This document shows, one piece after another, positions 23,819 through 31,653 of a stretch of 64,000 nt of DNA. The stretch's first letter is position 1. Every line of letters starts with the position of its first letter. The stretch is taken from positions 108,170 through 172,169 of the forward strand of contig CAKONZ010000001.1 in NCBI GenBank assembly GCA_934098525.1. The letters are read 5' to 3'. Source of the stretch: an uncultured Bacilli bacterium. Lineage in GTDB: Bacteria; Bacillota_I; Bacilli_A; RF39; UBA660. Made by a program: the position numbers and the translations under genes. Under the pieces are notes generated by a model, which saw only the letters and a program-made list of their open reading frames with translations, was not told the origin of the DNA and made no database searches.

Positions 23819-24990
23819 CCAATTCTTACTGGTTCTTCTTCTTTATCTCTTAGTGCATCGAATGGATTAGGTTCTTTGTATGAAGAAGTTAATGCATCTC
23901 TTTGTTTCTTTAATATTTCTAGTTGTTTTTGTACTAATTCTTCTTTTTCATCAATAGATGTAGCTGCCTTTAAGTCTTCTCCTAGTTTTGCACATTTAGA
24001 GTTTGTTTCTGTTTCAATATTAGTTATTTCTTCTTCTGTTTTACTAATATTTGTTTCAACTTCTTTTATTTCGTTTTCTATTTTTACTACTGTATCTTTT
24101 GAAGTTTCTCCTACTTCTTTGATTTTTTCAACAGATTTTTTTAGTCCTTCAATAACATCTCCTGCTCCATTTATTGCCTTTGTAGCATTTTGAATAGCAG
24201 TTAAATCTAATGTTAATGTCTTACCTAATAGATCATCTATAGAAGCTTGTCCTTTTAGAACTTCGTCTTTTTCTTTCTTTAATGTTTCTTTTTTACTTTT
24301 TAGATCTTCAAGTTGTAATTTTAATTTTTCTAGTAATCTTATGAATTTATCTAATTCTGGAACTTCTGAAGTTAAGATTCTATTAGCAGTTTTCCCAAAT
24401 TTAGATTTATCTAATCCCATATAATATTCTGGTCCTTTAATTTCATGAGCTTTTTGTGTATTTATTTTATCTATAATATCAGCTTGACTTGGTTGATTTT
24501 TAGTACTAGTTTGTTGATAAGGTACTGTATAACTTGGAATTGGATTAGGTTCTTTATATCTATATCCAGGATTATTCCACTCATGTGTTTTTTCTTCAGT
24601 GTTATTAATTTCTTTTATAACTGGTTCAGTTTCTTGTACTGGCTCTTCATAAACTGGTTGTTCTACTACTGGTTTTTTTGCTTCTATTACTGAATTTAAA
24701 TCAAATCCATCATTATTTAACATACCTGATACCATTGATGGTTCTTCATTTAATGGAGTTTCATTAAATGATTTATCTTCAACAAATTCTTGAGGAGTTT
24801 CTTTTACTTGTTTGAAAGTTTCTCCTTGTACTGGTTCTTCATAAACTGGTTGTTCTACTACTGGTTCATTTATTTTTCTTGAATCTTCTTTTAATTTTTC
24901 TAACTTTTCTCTACTTAATTTAAGTGGTTTTGGAAAGCTTACTTCTTTTAATTCGGCTTCACTTAAGTTTAAAATTGTTATGTTTTCCAT
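23806..24990 (-). CDS. Hypothetical two-part protein with internal repeat and coiled coil
   Basis: 394 residues, AGGAGGG site before ATG 24990. The N-terminal half is Pro/Glu/Val-rich and probably disordered, with the 13-residue PVVEQPVYEEPVQ present twice (about residues 43-55 and 107-119). The C-terminal half (about 215-375) is a long coiled coil (LEKLKLQLEDLKSKKETLKK, then EVETNISKTEEEITNIETE). No signal peptide or membrane segment. Family not recognised; it may be a scaffold. Followed DUF1292 by 13 bases, so the two likely share an mRNA. Confidence 0.7.
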   Translation of the reverse strand: MENITILNLSEAELKEVSFPKPLKLSREKLEKLKEDSRKINEPVVEQPVYEEPVQGETFKQVKETPQEFVEDKSFNETPLNEEPSMVSGMLNNDGFDLNSVIEAKKPVVEQPVYEEPVQETEPVIKEINNTEEKTHEWNNPGYRYKEPNPIPSYTVPYQQTSTKNQPSQADIIDKINTQKAHEIKGPEYYMGLDKSKFGKTANRILTSEVPELDKFIRLLEKLKLQLEDLKSKKETLKKEKDEVLKGQASIDDLLGKTLTLDLTAIQNATKAINGAGDVIEGLKKSVEKIKEVGETSKDTVVKIENEIKEVETNISKTEEEITNIETETNSKCAKLGEDLKAATSIDEKEELVQKQLEILKKQRDALTSSYKEPNPFDALRDKEEEPVRIGRAA

Positions 24991-25003
24991 ATTTCCCTCC
25001 TGA

Positions 25004-25270
25004 TTAATTTTCTTGTTTTGATAATTCTCTTAATGTTTCTTTTATTCTAGACCATTCATAGTCGTTTTCAACACCAAGGAATTCGTATCCTTCATTGCTT
25101 TCTTTTACTTCTGTTACATAAATAGTAATGTTTCCATTAATATCTATTTCATTTTTTGTATATACCATATATTTTTTATTAGTATCATTAAATTCAAAAC
25201 TTATTACTTCTTCAACCATTTCCTTTGTACCATCTTGTTTTGTTATTGTTCTCATTTTTTTGTTGTCCAT
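25004..25270 (-). CDS. DUF1292 family protein (YrzB-like)
   Basis: 88 residues, GAGGAGGG site before ATG 25270. The pattern KMRTITKQDGTKEMVEEVISFEFNDTNKKYMVYTKNE, then a Glu-rich middle and a final WSRIKETLREL helix, fits DUF1292, a small acidic family widespread in Firmicutes with no known function. First of a two-gene unit with the coiled-coil protein 13 bases downstream. Confidence 0.7.
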   Translation of the reverse strand: MDNKKMRTITKQDGTKEMVEEVISFEFNDTNKKYMVYTKNEIDINGNITIYVTEVKESNEGYEFLGVENDYEWSRIKETLRELSKQEN

Positions 25271-25305
25271 TATTTCCCTCCTCTACTATATATAAAAAGT
25301 GTAGC

Positions 25306-25341
25306 ACAAAAAAAGAGCAATTTCAACAATTATTGCACTTT
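25306..25341 (-). terminator. Terminator after yutD
   Basis: Minus strand GTGCAAT...ATTGCTC (one mismatch in the stem) followed by seven Ts. Confidence 0.6.
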
Positions 25342-25608
25342 TTTTAACAAAAAACTCTTACAGCCATAAGCACAATATAGGGATATGTACTCATCTTTAG
25401 TATTTATATCATTAATTTTTTTAAAATTTTTATTTTTTTTATTGCAAAAACCCTTTAATCTTATTTTATTGTATGATTGATCTCCTAAGATATAATCGTA
25501 GTCATTAAAATATGGAGTTATCATTTCTTTTAATTCCTCATAATTAAATATTTTGTCTTTGTCTTCCTCTAAAGTGTATTTTATATCATTAAAAATATAT
25601 TCTTGCAT
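25330..25608 (-). CDS. yutD: YutD family protein
   Basis: 92 residues. YDYILGDQSYNKIRLKGFC and the C-terminal DEYISLYCAYGCKSFLLKK match YutD (DUF1027), a conserved Bacilli protein of unknown function. A conserved Cys pair lies near the C-terminus. Ribosome site AAGGTGAT. yunB lies 38 bases upstream in the same direction, as in the Bacillus yut/yun cluster. Confidence 0.85.
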   Translation of the reverse strand: MQEYIFNDIKYTLEEDKDKIFNYEELKEMITPYFNDYDYILGDQSYNKIRLKGFCNKKNKNFKKINDINTKDEYISLYCAYGCKSFLLKKVQ

Positions 25609-25646
25609 TGTATCACCTTGTTTATATTTTATTATATTTTATATTT

Positions 25647-26318
25647 TTATTCAATAGGAATGCTATAAATATTTGAGTCTCTAGTTATTGTTGTACCATA
25701 GTAATCAGGTATTTTTCCTGTTATTATTTTGTATGATATTGGGATTTTATTTTTTATTGTTATTGTTTTTGATAATACTGGTAAAATTAGTTGTTCTTTT
25801 ATTTCTACATTTAATAATAGTTCTAAAACTGAGTTGTTTATTCCATATTCTTTTACATTCATACTTACAGAGGTTGATATATAGCCGACTGATCTTGTTT
25901 TTATTTTTATGTTAGGACCAATTGTGTTTAATATAGGATTATTAAATATCACTCCTATGGGGATTTTTATATTTTTATTATTAATATTTGTTATTTCTTT
26001 TTCGATATTATTAGTTATTTCAATCATATAATAATTTATTATATAAGGATTATAATCTATCATTTCTATTTCATCGTTTTTACCTTTTGTTATTATATAT
26101 AGATTATTTTCATTCATTTTTTCTAATACATCTGATTTAACTGCTTTATTTACTAATATACTTACATTTTTTTCTAGTTCTATTTTGGCGTATTCTAATA
26201 GTATTTTTGATATATTTATACCTAAAAAATATATTATTAAAATTATAATTATTAATAATATTATTATTCTTGCTTTAATATTTTTTTTCTTTCTATTTTT
26301 TAAATACATATAACTCAT
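25647..26318 (-). CDS. yunB: Sporulation protein YunB
   Basis: 223 residues. One N-terminal transmembrane helix (about 17-37), then an outside domain with IPIGVIFNNPILNTIGPNIKIKTRSVGYI, GINNSVLELLLNVEI and PISYKIITGKIPDYYG, diagnostic of YunB. In Bacillus it is made in the mother cell under sigma-E and is needed for full sporulation; the biochemical role is not settled. No ribosome site is clear for the ATG at 26318, or for the in-frame ATG nine bases further. A TATAAT directly precedes the first ATG. Confidence 0.9.
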   Translation of the reverse strand: MSYMYLKNRKKKNIKARIIILLIIIILIIYFLGINISKILLEYAKIELEKNVSILVNKAVKSDVLEKMNENNLYIITKGKNDEIEMIDYNPYIINYYMIEITNNIEKEITNINNKNIKIPIGVIFNNPILNTIGPNIKIKTRSVGYISTSVSMNVKEYGINNSVLELLLNVEIKEQLILPVLSKTITIKNKIPISYKIITGKIPDYYGTTITRDSNIYSIPIE

Positions 26319-26341
26319 ATTATAATATATTAAAAAAATAT

Positions 26342-26365
26342 AAAAAAAGCACTTACTTAAGCGCT
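26342..26365 (-). terminator. Terminator after the tail-anchored protein gene
   Basis: Minus strand AGCGCTT-AAGT-AAGTGCT (one G-U pair) followed by seven Ts. Confidence 0.8.
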
Positions 26366-27178
26366 AAAATATTTATATAGGAAATATCCTACTACTGCTA
26401 ATATTGATAAAACTAATATAGTTATTATGATGGCTCCAACATTAAATTTTGAATCATCAAGGTCAAAGTTTTCATCTTCTTCATCTTTTTCTTTTTGCAT
26501 TTTATCTATTTCTTTTTGAGTAGTTTCTACTAATGTTGCTATTTTTTCTTCTTTTGTATCATTTAATATTGTTACATCTTTTTCTTGCTTTTTAGGTTCT
26601 GTTTTAGGTTCTTTGTTTTTATCAAGTACTTTTAAGCTTAAATCTTCTGATATTTCAATATCTTTTTCTTTCAAATCATCAAATAGTTCTTTGTCTATTT
26701 CTTTATTCTTTTTCTTGTTGTTTTCTGCTTCATATATATTGTCTATTAATTCTTTTAGACTATCTTTTGAATATTCTTTGTTTTGACTTATTTTGTCTAT
26801 ATCTAATTTTGTTAAAATATTATATTCTGTGTTTAATAATCTTTTCTTTTCATCTTCATGATCAAATAGTTTATTTTCTCTAGCTAATTTTAATATTTCA
26901 TTTATATCATATGATTTTTCCTTTGTTTCTTCTTTTTCATTTATTTCTTCTACTATTGATCTTTCTTTCCTAGTAGGTCTTAGTATTTCAAATTCTTTTT
27001 GTCTTTGATATTCTGCTCTAGTTTTAGTTTGATTATTAGTTTTAAATTCTATTGCATTATTTACATCTATATCAACAAAATCAATGTTCATATTGCCTAT
27101 TTCTTCATATAATCTTTTGTTTTTTGATGCTCTACTTGATGTGCTGTTTGTTTGATATTTTTCCATTCTACTTTCCAT
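26357..27178 (-). CDS. Hypothetical tail-anchored charged protein
   Basis: 273 residues, AGGTGAAATC site before ATG 27178. A long, very acidic and lysine-rich cytoplasmic part contains a helical core around NEILKLARENKLFDHEDEKKRLLNTEYNILTKLD and a coiled coil. It ends in one transmembrane helix (about 250-269, VGAIIITILVLSILAVVGYFLY) and a 4-5 residue tail, so it should be C-terminally anchored facing the cytoplasm. Family not recognised. It sits between yunB and ferredoxin with its own terminator. Confidence 0.7.
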   Translation of the reverse strand: MESRMEKYQTNSTSSRASKNKRLYEEIGNMNIDFVDIDVNNAIEFKTNNQTKTRAEYQRQKEFEILRPTRKERSIVEEINEKEETKEKSYDINEILKLARENKLFDHEDEKKRLLNTEYNILTKLDIDKISQNKEYSKDSLKELIDNIYEAENNKKKNKEIDKELFDDLKEKDIEISEDLSLKVLDKNKEPKTEPKKQEKDVTILNDTKEEKIATLVETTQKEIDKMQKEKDEEDENFDLDDSKFNVGAIIITILVLSILAVVGYFLYKYFSA

Positions 27179-27230
27179 ATGATTTCACCTACTATAGATA
27201 TTGTAGCATAAATATTTAAATTTTCAAATA

Positions 27231-27259
27231 TTTACTTTTATCTTTTTTTTATTTATAAT
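27231..27259 (+). promoter_or_regulatory. Promoter of ferredoxin
   Basis: TTTACT (27231-27236), 17-base spacer, TATAAT (27254-27259). The leader is only about 10 bases, beginning at the GGAGG. Confidence 0.75.
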
Positions 27260-27275
27260 GTTTATGGAGGTAGTT

Positions 27276-27473
27276 ATGAAAACAAGAGTTATTGAAAACA
27301 TTTGTATTGGTTGTGGAGCATGTCAAGCTTTAGTGCCAGAAGAATATGAAATTAATGATGATGGTATAGCAGTTGCTTTAAATGATGAAGTAAAGATTGA
27401 GAATAAAGAAGCTGTTATGGACGCTAAAGATAATTGTCCAGTTGGGGCTATTATAGTAGAAGATCGTGAATAA
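27276..27473 (+). CDS. fer: Ferredoxin, single [4Fe-4S]
   Basis: Small electron carrier. 65 residues from ATG 27276 (GGAGG 5 bases upstream; an earlier in-frame ATG overlaps the promoter). Cluster ligands Cys10, Cys13 and Cys16 in CIGCGACQ and Cys54 in NCPVGA; there are no other cysteines, so one cluster. Acidic, as in Bacillus Fer. Single-gene unit with promoter and terminator. Possible electron donor to radical-SAM enzymes such as NrdG. Confidence 0.95.
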   Translation: MKTRVIENICIGCGACQALVPEEYEINDDGIAVALNDEVKIENKEAVMDAKDNCPVGAIIVEDRE

Positions 27474-27475
27474 AT

Positions 27476-27499
27476 AGATATAGAAATATATCTTTTTTT
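27476..27499 (+). terminator. Terminator of ferredoxin
   Basis: AGATATA-GAAA-TATATCT then TTTTTT. Confidence 0.85.
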
Positions 27500-27500
27500 A

Positions 27501-27509
27501 TGCTATAAT
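27501..27509 (+). promoter_or_regulatory. Extended -10 element before the Lys-rich gene
   Basis: TGC-TATAAT, an extended -10 without a good -35, 21 bases before the start at 27530. Confidence 0.5.
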
Positions 27510-27529
27510 TTTATCTATTGAGGTGCGAT

Positions 27530-29140
27530 ATGAGGATTTTTAAATTTAAGAAGACTATAAAGAGTAAAAAAGTATTTAATAATAATGATATTTTTATAAG
27601 AAGAAAAAAAGAAATTAATGATATATATCACAATATTAATTTAGATGATAATGATACTAAAGAATTAGGTATTAAGTTCGAGGTTTTAGAAGATAAGAAA
27701 AGTAATCATATTCAACCTATAAATAAAAAAGATGAAAAAAAGATTATTAAGATTGAAAAAAATGAAATAGTAAAAAATAAAGATGTTTTACTTAAAAAAA
27801 ATAAAGTATCTCAAAATGATAAAGTGCCTCAAAAAGAAAAAGATGAAAAAGAAGTAAAAAAAGAAAAGAAAGAAAAGATTGAAAAAATTGTTATAACTAA
27901 GAAAGAAAAAACTCCTATTAAAAAGGATGAGAATAAAGAAATAACAAAAGAAAAATCTATTGATAAAAATATTAATAAAGATATTATTTCTAAGAAGAAA
28001 AGTATTAAAAAAGATGATAAACCTATAGTTGTTTTAGATGAAAAACCAATGAAAAAAAAGGTTAAAGAAGTTACTAGTACTAAAAAAGAAATAAATGTTG
28101 ATAAGAAGAAAAAATATGTTGAACATTTAAAAAAGACTATGGATGAAGATTTTCTTGTATTTAAAGATATTTTATGGGAACTTAAAGGAATAAGAAAAGA
28201 ATATGAAGATACTTTAAAAGAAAAAGATTTAGAAAAACAAAAAGAAAAATTAGAGTTTATTTATAAGAAAATAGAGAATTTTAAGAAAAAATATAAAGAT
28301 ATTTTAAATAATGAAAAGTTTAAGTATTTAAAATATGATTTTGATTTTAATGAAAAGAAATATAATTTTAAGTATTTTAGTTTATATAAACCTGATGATG
28401 ATACTTTAAAGAAAATAGAAATTATTTCTAAAAATTTAGATATATTAGAAAAGAATTTTAAAATAGTAAAAAACGAAAATGAAGAAAGATTAGATTTTGT
28501 TAAGACAGAAAATAAAAAAATTCCTCTTTTAGTAAAAGAAAAGGATATTATTAATGATGTTAATTATCTTACTAAAGCTATTATTAGTGATCAGAAAAAA
28601 GTTATTGATGGTTTAAAAAATAAAGTTGGTAAGGTTTCTACTGAAACTTTTACTAAATCTAGAATGATCCTTGATTATAAAAAATTGTTAATTGGTCCGG
28701 CTATTTTATCTGGCATAGGAAATAAAATGTCTAGGGTTGGTGTTTCTCCTTTAGGAAAGATGGCGGGAATTGTTGGTTTTAGTTATGCTTTTTCTAATTT
28801 TTATAATGCTGTTACTTGGAAGGATTACAATGTTACTAAGGTTTATTTTCACGATTATAATGATGTTTTAAATAATAGTATAAGTTCTATAAATGGGGCT
28901 TATGATATGATTGATTCTTCTAAGTATAAAATTAAGGATTTATTAAATATACTTAATGATTCTTATAAAAAAACAGATAATGATGAGATTAAAAAATTAA
29001 TTAATAGTTTAAATATTATAAGTAAAGAACTTGATGAAAGAAAAAAAGAATTAGATAAGATGAGGATAAGTTTTGAAGAAGCAAAAGTAAAAAATGATAA
29101 GGGAAAAATATTGGAAAGAAAAATGAAATCAGAGAATTAA
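27530..29140 (+). CDS. Hypothetical Lys/Glu-rich protein with conserved-looking C-terminal half
   Basis: 536 residues from ATG 27530 (GAGGTG site). Residues 1-200 are extremely rich in Lys, Glu, Asp and Asn with no hydrophobic core, probably disordered. From about 205 a helical region begins (KTMDEDFLVFKDILWELKGI), followed by a small hydrophobic Gly-rich patch around residue 385-430 (LIGPAILSGIGNKMSRVGVS, then GKMAGIVGFSYAFSNFYNA) that could dip into or cross the membrane, then more helices and a coiled coil. No known domain recognised. The order suggests a cytoplasmic scaffold with a membrane-touching part. Confidence 0.7.
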   Translation: MRIFKFKKTIKSKKVFNNNDIFIRRKKEINDIYHNINLDDNDTKELGIKFEVLEDKKSNHIQPINKKDEKKIIKIEKNEIVKNKDVLLKKNKVSQNDKVPQKEKDEKEVKKEKKEKIEKIVITKKEKTPIKKDENKEITKEKSIDKNINKDIISKKKSIKKDDKPIVVLDEKPMKKKVKEVTSTKKEINVDKKKKYVEHLKKTMDEDFLVFKDILWELKGIRKEYEDTLKEKDLEKQKEKLEFIYKKIENFKKKYKDILNNEKFKYLKYDFDFNEKKYNFKYFSLYKPDDDTLKKIEIISKNLDILEKNFKIVKNENEERLDFVKTENKKIPLLVKEKDIINDVNYLTKAIISDQKKVIDGLKNKVGKVSTETFTKSRMILDYKKLLIGPAILSGIGNKMSRVGVSPLGKMAGIVGFSYAFSNFYNAVTWKDYNVTKVYFHDYNDVLNNSISSINGAYDMIDSSKYKIKDLLNILNDSYKKTDNDEIKKLINSLNIISKELDERKKELDKMRISFEEAKVKNDKGKILERKMKSEN

Positions 29141-29155
29141 CTGATTTCATTTTTG
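29119..29155. terminator. Two-way terminator
   Basis: AAATGAAATCAG-...-CTGATTTCATTT with T-rich sides, between the Lys-rich gene and convergent rluB. Confidence 0.85.
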
Positions 29156-29872
29156 TTTATTTGCTAAATTATATAATTGTCTTACTTCTTTTATGGTTAG
29201 GGTTCTATATTCTTTTGAATTATTTATACCACTTAAGTCTAAAAATGCTATTCTTTCTCTTTTTAATTTTAATACTTCGTATCCTAAGCTTGCAAACATC
29301 TTTTTAACTTGATGGTTTTTTCCTTCATGAATTGTTATTTTTATTATTGAAGTATTAGTTTTTTTATCATAGCTTTCAACTTTTACTTTTGATTTTGAGG
29401 TTTTATATCCATCTATTACTACACCCTTTTTTAAAGCCATTAAATCCCCTATTTTTAATTGACCTTTAATTTTTGCAGCATATTCTTTTTCTATGTTGTT
29501 TTTTGGATGCATAAGCAAGTTGGCAAATTCTCCATCATTTGTTAAAATGATTAGTCCTGTAGTGTCATAGTCTAGTCTTCCAACTGGATATATTCTTTGA
29601 TTTGTTTTTATTAAATCTGTTACTGTTTTTCTATTTTTATCATCATCTGTAGTGGATACTACTCCTCTTGGTTTGTTTAAAAGATAATATACTTTATTTT
29701 CTTGTTCTAGTAGAATGTCATCAATGTATATTTTTGCTTTTTCATCTACTTTATATCCTAATTCATCAATTATTTTATCATTTACTTTTACTCTTTTTTC
29801 AAGTATTAGTTGTTCTGCTTTTCTTCTTGATGTATATCCACTATTTGCTATTACTTTTTGTAATCTTTCCAT
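29147..29872 (-). CDS. rluB: 23S rRNA pseudouridine synthase RluB (RsuA family)
   Basis: Makes a pseudouridine in the peptidyl-transferase region of 23S rRNA. 241 residues. S4 domain at the N-terminus (RLQKVIANSGYTSRRKAEQLI), then the catalytic domain with LLNKPRGVVSTTDD, the catalytic GRLDYDTTGLIILTNDG (Asp after Leu) and MHPKNNIEKEYAA. The target site is inferred from RluB-like features, and RsuA-type 16S targeting cannot be fully excluded. The ribosome site GGTGAT is part of an inverted repeat at 29873-29909. Confidence 0.93.
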   Translation of the reverse strand: MERLQKVIANSGYTSRRKAEQLILEKRVKVNDKIIDELGYKVDEKAKIYIDDILLEQENKVYYLLNKPRGVVSTTDDDKNRKTVTDLIKTNQRIYPVGRLDYDTTGLIILTNDGEFANLLMHPKNNIEKEYAAKIKGQLKIGDLMALKKGVVIDGYKTSKSKVKVESYDKKTNTSIIKITIHEGKNHQVKKMFASLGYEVLKLKRERIAFLDLSGINNSKEYRTLTIKEVRQLYNLANKQK

Positions 29873-29909
29873 AAAAAATCACCTGTATAAATTATATAAG
29901 TGATTTTTT
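29873..29909 (-). terminator. Hairpin serving as dacF terminator and overlapping the rluB ribosome site
   Basis: Arms AAAAAATCAC and GTGATTTTTT, 10 bp, 17-base loop. On the minus strand the distal arm is the rluB ribosome site GGTGAT plus its T-rich spacer, so folding would both favour termination and hide the site. Confidence 0.6.
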
Positions 29910-29913
29910 AATT

Positions 29914-30978
29914 TTACAAGATATTTTTAAAGAAAGCTGATATTTTTGTCCAAATTGTCTTCTTTTTGGTTGTTTTTTCATATATGTTTTCTTTTTTGAT
30001 GAGATTATTTTCTAAATATACTGATACTGTTCCAACCTTGTTTGATTTTTTTTCTTTATCAATTGTTAAATCTATTTTTAAATTATTATATTCTTCTTCT
30101 GTTAATGGGTAATAAAAAGAGTTTTTGATATATAATTTTTTATTTTTTAAGTTGTTTTGATATACAAAGTTATCTTTGTCTAATATTAAATAGTTTTTAT
30201 ATTTATTAAAGATTTCTTCATAGAGTTTTATATGCAAATCATAGTCATAGATAGAATTAAATGATGCCGCTACTAAGGATAAGTCATTGTTTGATGCAGA
30301 TGTTACAAGTACTCTTTTGGCATCTGGTGTATATCCTGTTTTGCCTCCGGTTGCTTTTTCATATAATGATAGGATTTTATTTCTATTATACCAATCATAG
30401 GTTTTTGTGTTACTTGTTGTTACATATCTTTTTGTTTTTACTACTTCTCTAAATGTTTTATTTTTATATGCATATGAATATAAAATTGCTAAGTCTTCTG
30501 CAGTGGAATAGTTTTTGGTATCATCATCTAGTCCTGTTGGGTTTGAGAATGTTGTGTTTTTCATTCCTAATTCTTGGGCTTTTTTATTCATTAATTTTAC
30601 AAAGCCTTCTTCTGTTTTGCCTATATGTTTTGCTATTGTTACTGCGGCATCATTTCCACTTCTTAGCATTAATCCATATATCAAATCTAATAGGAGGATG
30701 TTTTCTCCTACTTCTATATAGATATTTGAACCATACATTTGTAAAATGTTTTCATCTACTTTGACAATATCTTCTAAATTGCCATTTTCAATTGCTAGTA
30801 TAGCTGTCATAATTTTTGTTGTTGACGCTATTAGTCTTACATCTTTTTCATTCTTGTTATAAAATACCCTATTGGAGTCCATATCTTTTACTATTATTGA
30901 AGATGTTGTTGATAAGGCATATGTATTTATTGGAAGTATTAAAGATATTATACTAAGTATTATTATTAATTTTTTCAT
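29914..30978 (-). CDS. D-alanyl-D-alanine carboxypeptidase (S11, DacF-like)
   Basis: Low-molecular-weight PBP that trims the pentapeptide of peptidoglycan. 354 residues from ATG 30978 (GGTGAT site; a longer in-frame ATG lies in front of that site). Signal peptide about 1-21, then the three active-site motifs: Ser52-x-x-Lys55 in ASTTKIM, SGN at 107-109 and KTG in GGKTGYTPDAKR. The C-terminal PBP5-type beta domain is followed by a basic amphipathic end (KKKTIWTKISAFFKNIL) for membrane attachment. Many spore formers have several paralogues; DacF (forespore) is the best guess but not certain. Confidence 0.92.
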   Translation of the reverse strand: MKKLIIILSIISLILPINTYALSTTSSIIVKDMDSNRVFYNKNEKDVRLIASTTKIMTAILAIENGNLEDIVKVDENILQMYGSNIYIEVGENILLLDLIYGLMLRSGNDAAVTIAKHIGKTEEGFVKLMNKKAQELGMKNTTFSNPTGLDDDTKNYSTAEDLAILYSYAYKNKTFREVVKTKRYVTTSNTKTYDWYNRNKILSLYEKATGGKTGYTPDAKRVLVTSASNNDLSLVAASFNSIYDYDLHIKLYEEIFNKYKNYLILDKDNFVYQNNLKNKKLYIKNSFYYPLTEEEYNNLKIDLTIDKEKKSNKVGTVSVYLENNLIKKENIYEKTTKKKTIWTKISAFFKNIL

Positions 30979-31045
30979 TATTATCACCATTTAATTATAT
31001 TAAAAATTAAAACAAATAATTACTTGCATATATCTTAATTTAGTA

Positions 31046-31068
31046 ATAAAAAAAAGAGCTATGCTCTT
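31046..31068 (-). terminator. Terminator after the lipoprotein gene
   Basis: Minus strand AAGAGC-ATA-GCTCTT followed by eight Ts. Confidence 0.88.
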
Positions 31069-31612
31069 AGTATTCATATAAACCATGAATTTTTAATCTT
31101 GTTGTGTCATCAATATCATCTAATACCCAAGTATTATTTGTTTTTGTTAGAGTGAAATCTATTGTATATTTTACTCTATCTTTTGCATCTGTTAATTCTT
31201 TTAGTTTATATTCGATAAATTTAGTATCTAGAATATTTCCTTTTTCATCCATGAATTCTTTTTGGTTTTTGTTAAAATATTCTGTAGATGCTTTATTAGA
31301 TTTGTAGTAGTCATATACTTCTATTTCAGCGGTTACTGTGGCTTTATCTCCATCTACTACTTCATCTTTTATTTCATATGTTAAATCTTGATATTGTCTT
31401 TTTAACAACTTTTTATAATTATCTTTTTGTTCTGTTGTCATTGTTGTGTCTGTATTTATTATATCATCTAGTTGTGTATCTACATCTGTTGTGTAGTTAC
31501 GATAGTTGTCTAAAAAGTTTTCTACTTTTTTTGTTGGAGTGTTTCCTAGTTCACATCCACTTAAAAATATTACTAAAAGAAAACAAGATATTAATGCTAA
31601 TGTTTTTTTCAT
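31067..31612 (-). CDS. Predicted lipoprotein of unknown function
   Basis: 181 residues, AAGGAGG site. Lipoprotein signal with lipobox LSGC (Cys20), so it should be anchored outside. The mature part has an N-terminal helix (KKVENFLDNYRNYTTDVD), a central helical pair and a cystatin-like strand pattern at the C-terminus (YTIDFTLTKTNNTWVLDDIDD), as in small extracytoplasmic domains of the NTF2/cystatin class. No ligand can be named. Single-gene unit between the DacF-like and deacetylase-like genes. Confidence 0.72.
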   Translation of the reverse strand: MKKTLALISCFLLVIFLSGCELGNTPTKKVENFLDNYRNYTTDVDTQLDDIINTDTTMTTEQKDNYKKLLKRQYQDLTYEIKDEVVDGDKATVTAEIEVYDYYKSNKASTEYFNKNQKEFMDEKGNILDTKFIEYKLKELTDAKDRVKYTIDFTLTKTNNTWVLDDIDDTTRLKIHGLYEY

Positions 31613-31653
31613 ATTTTTCCTCCTTAGTAATATAATTTACATATTTTATATTT

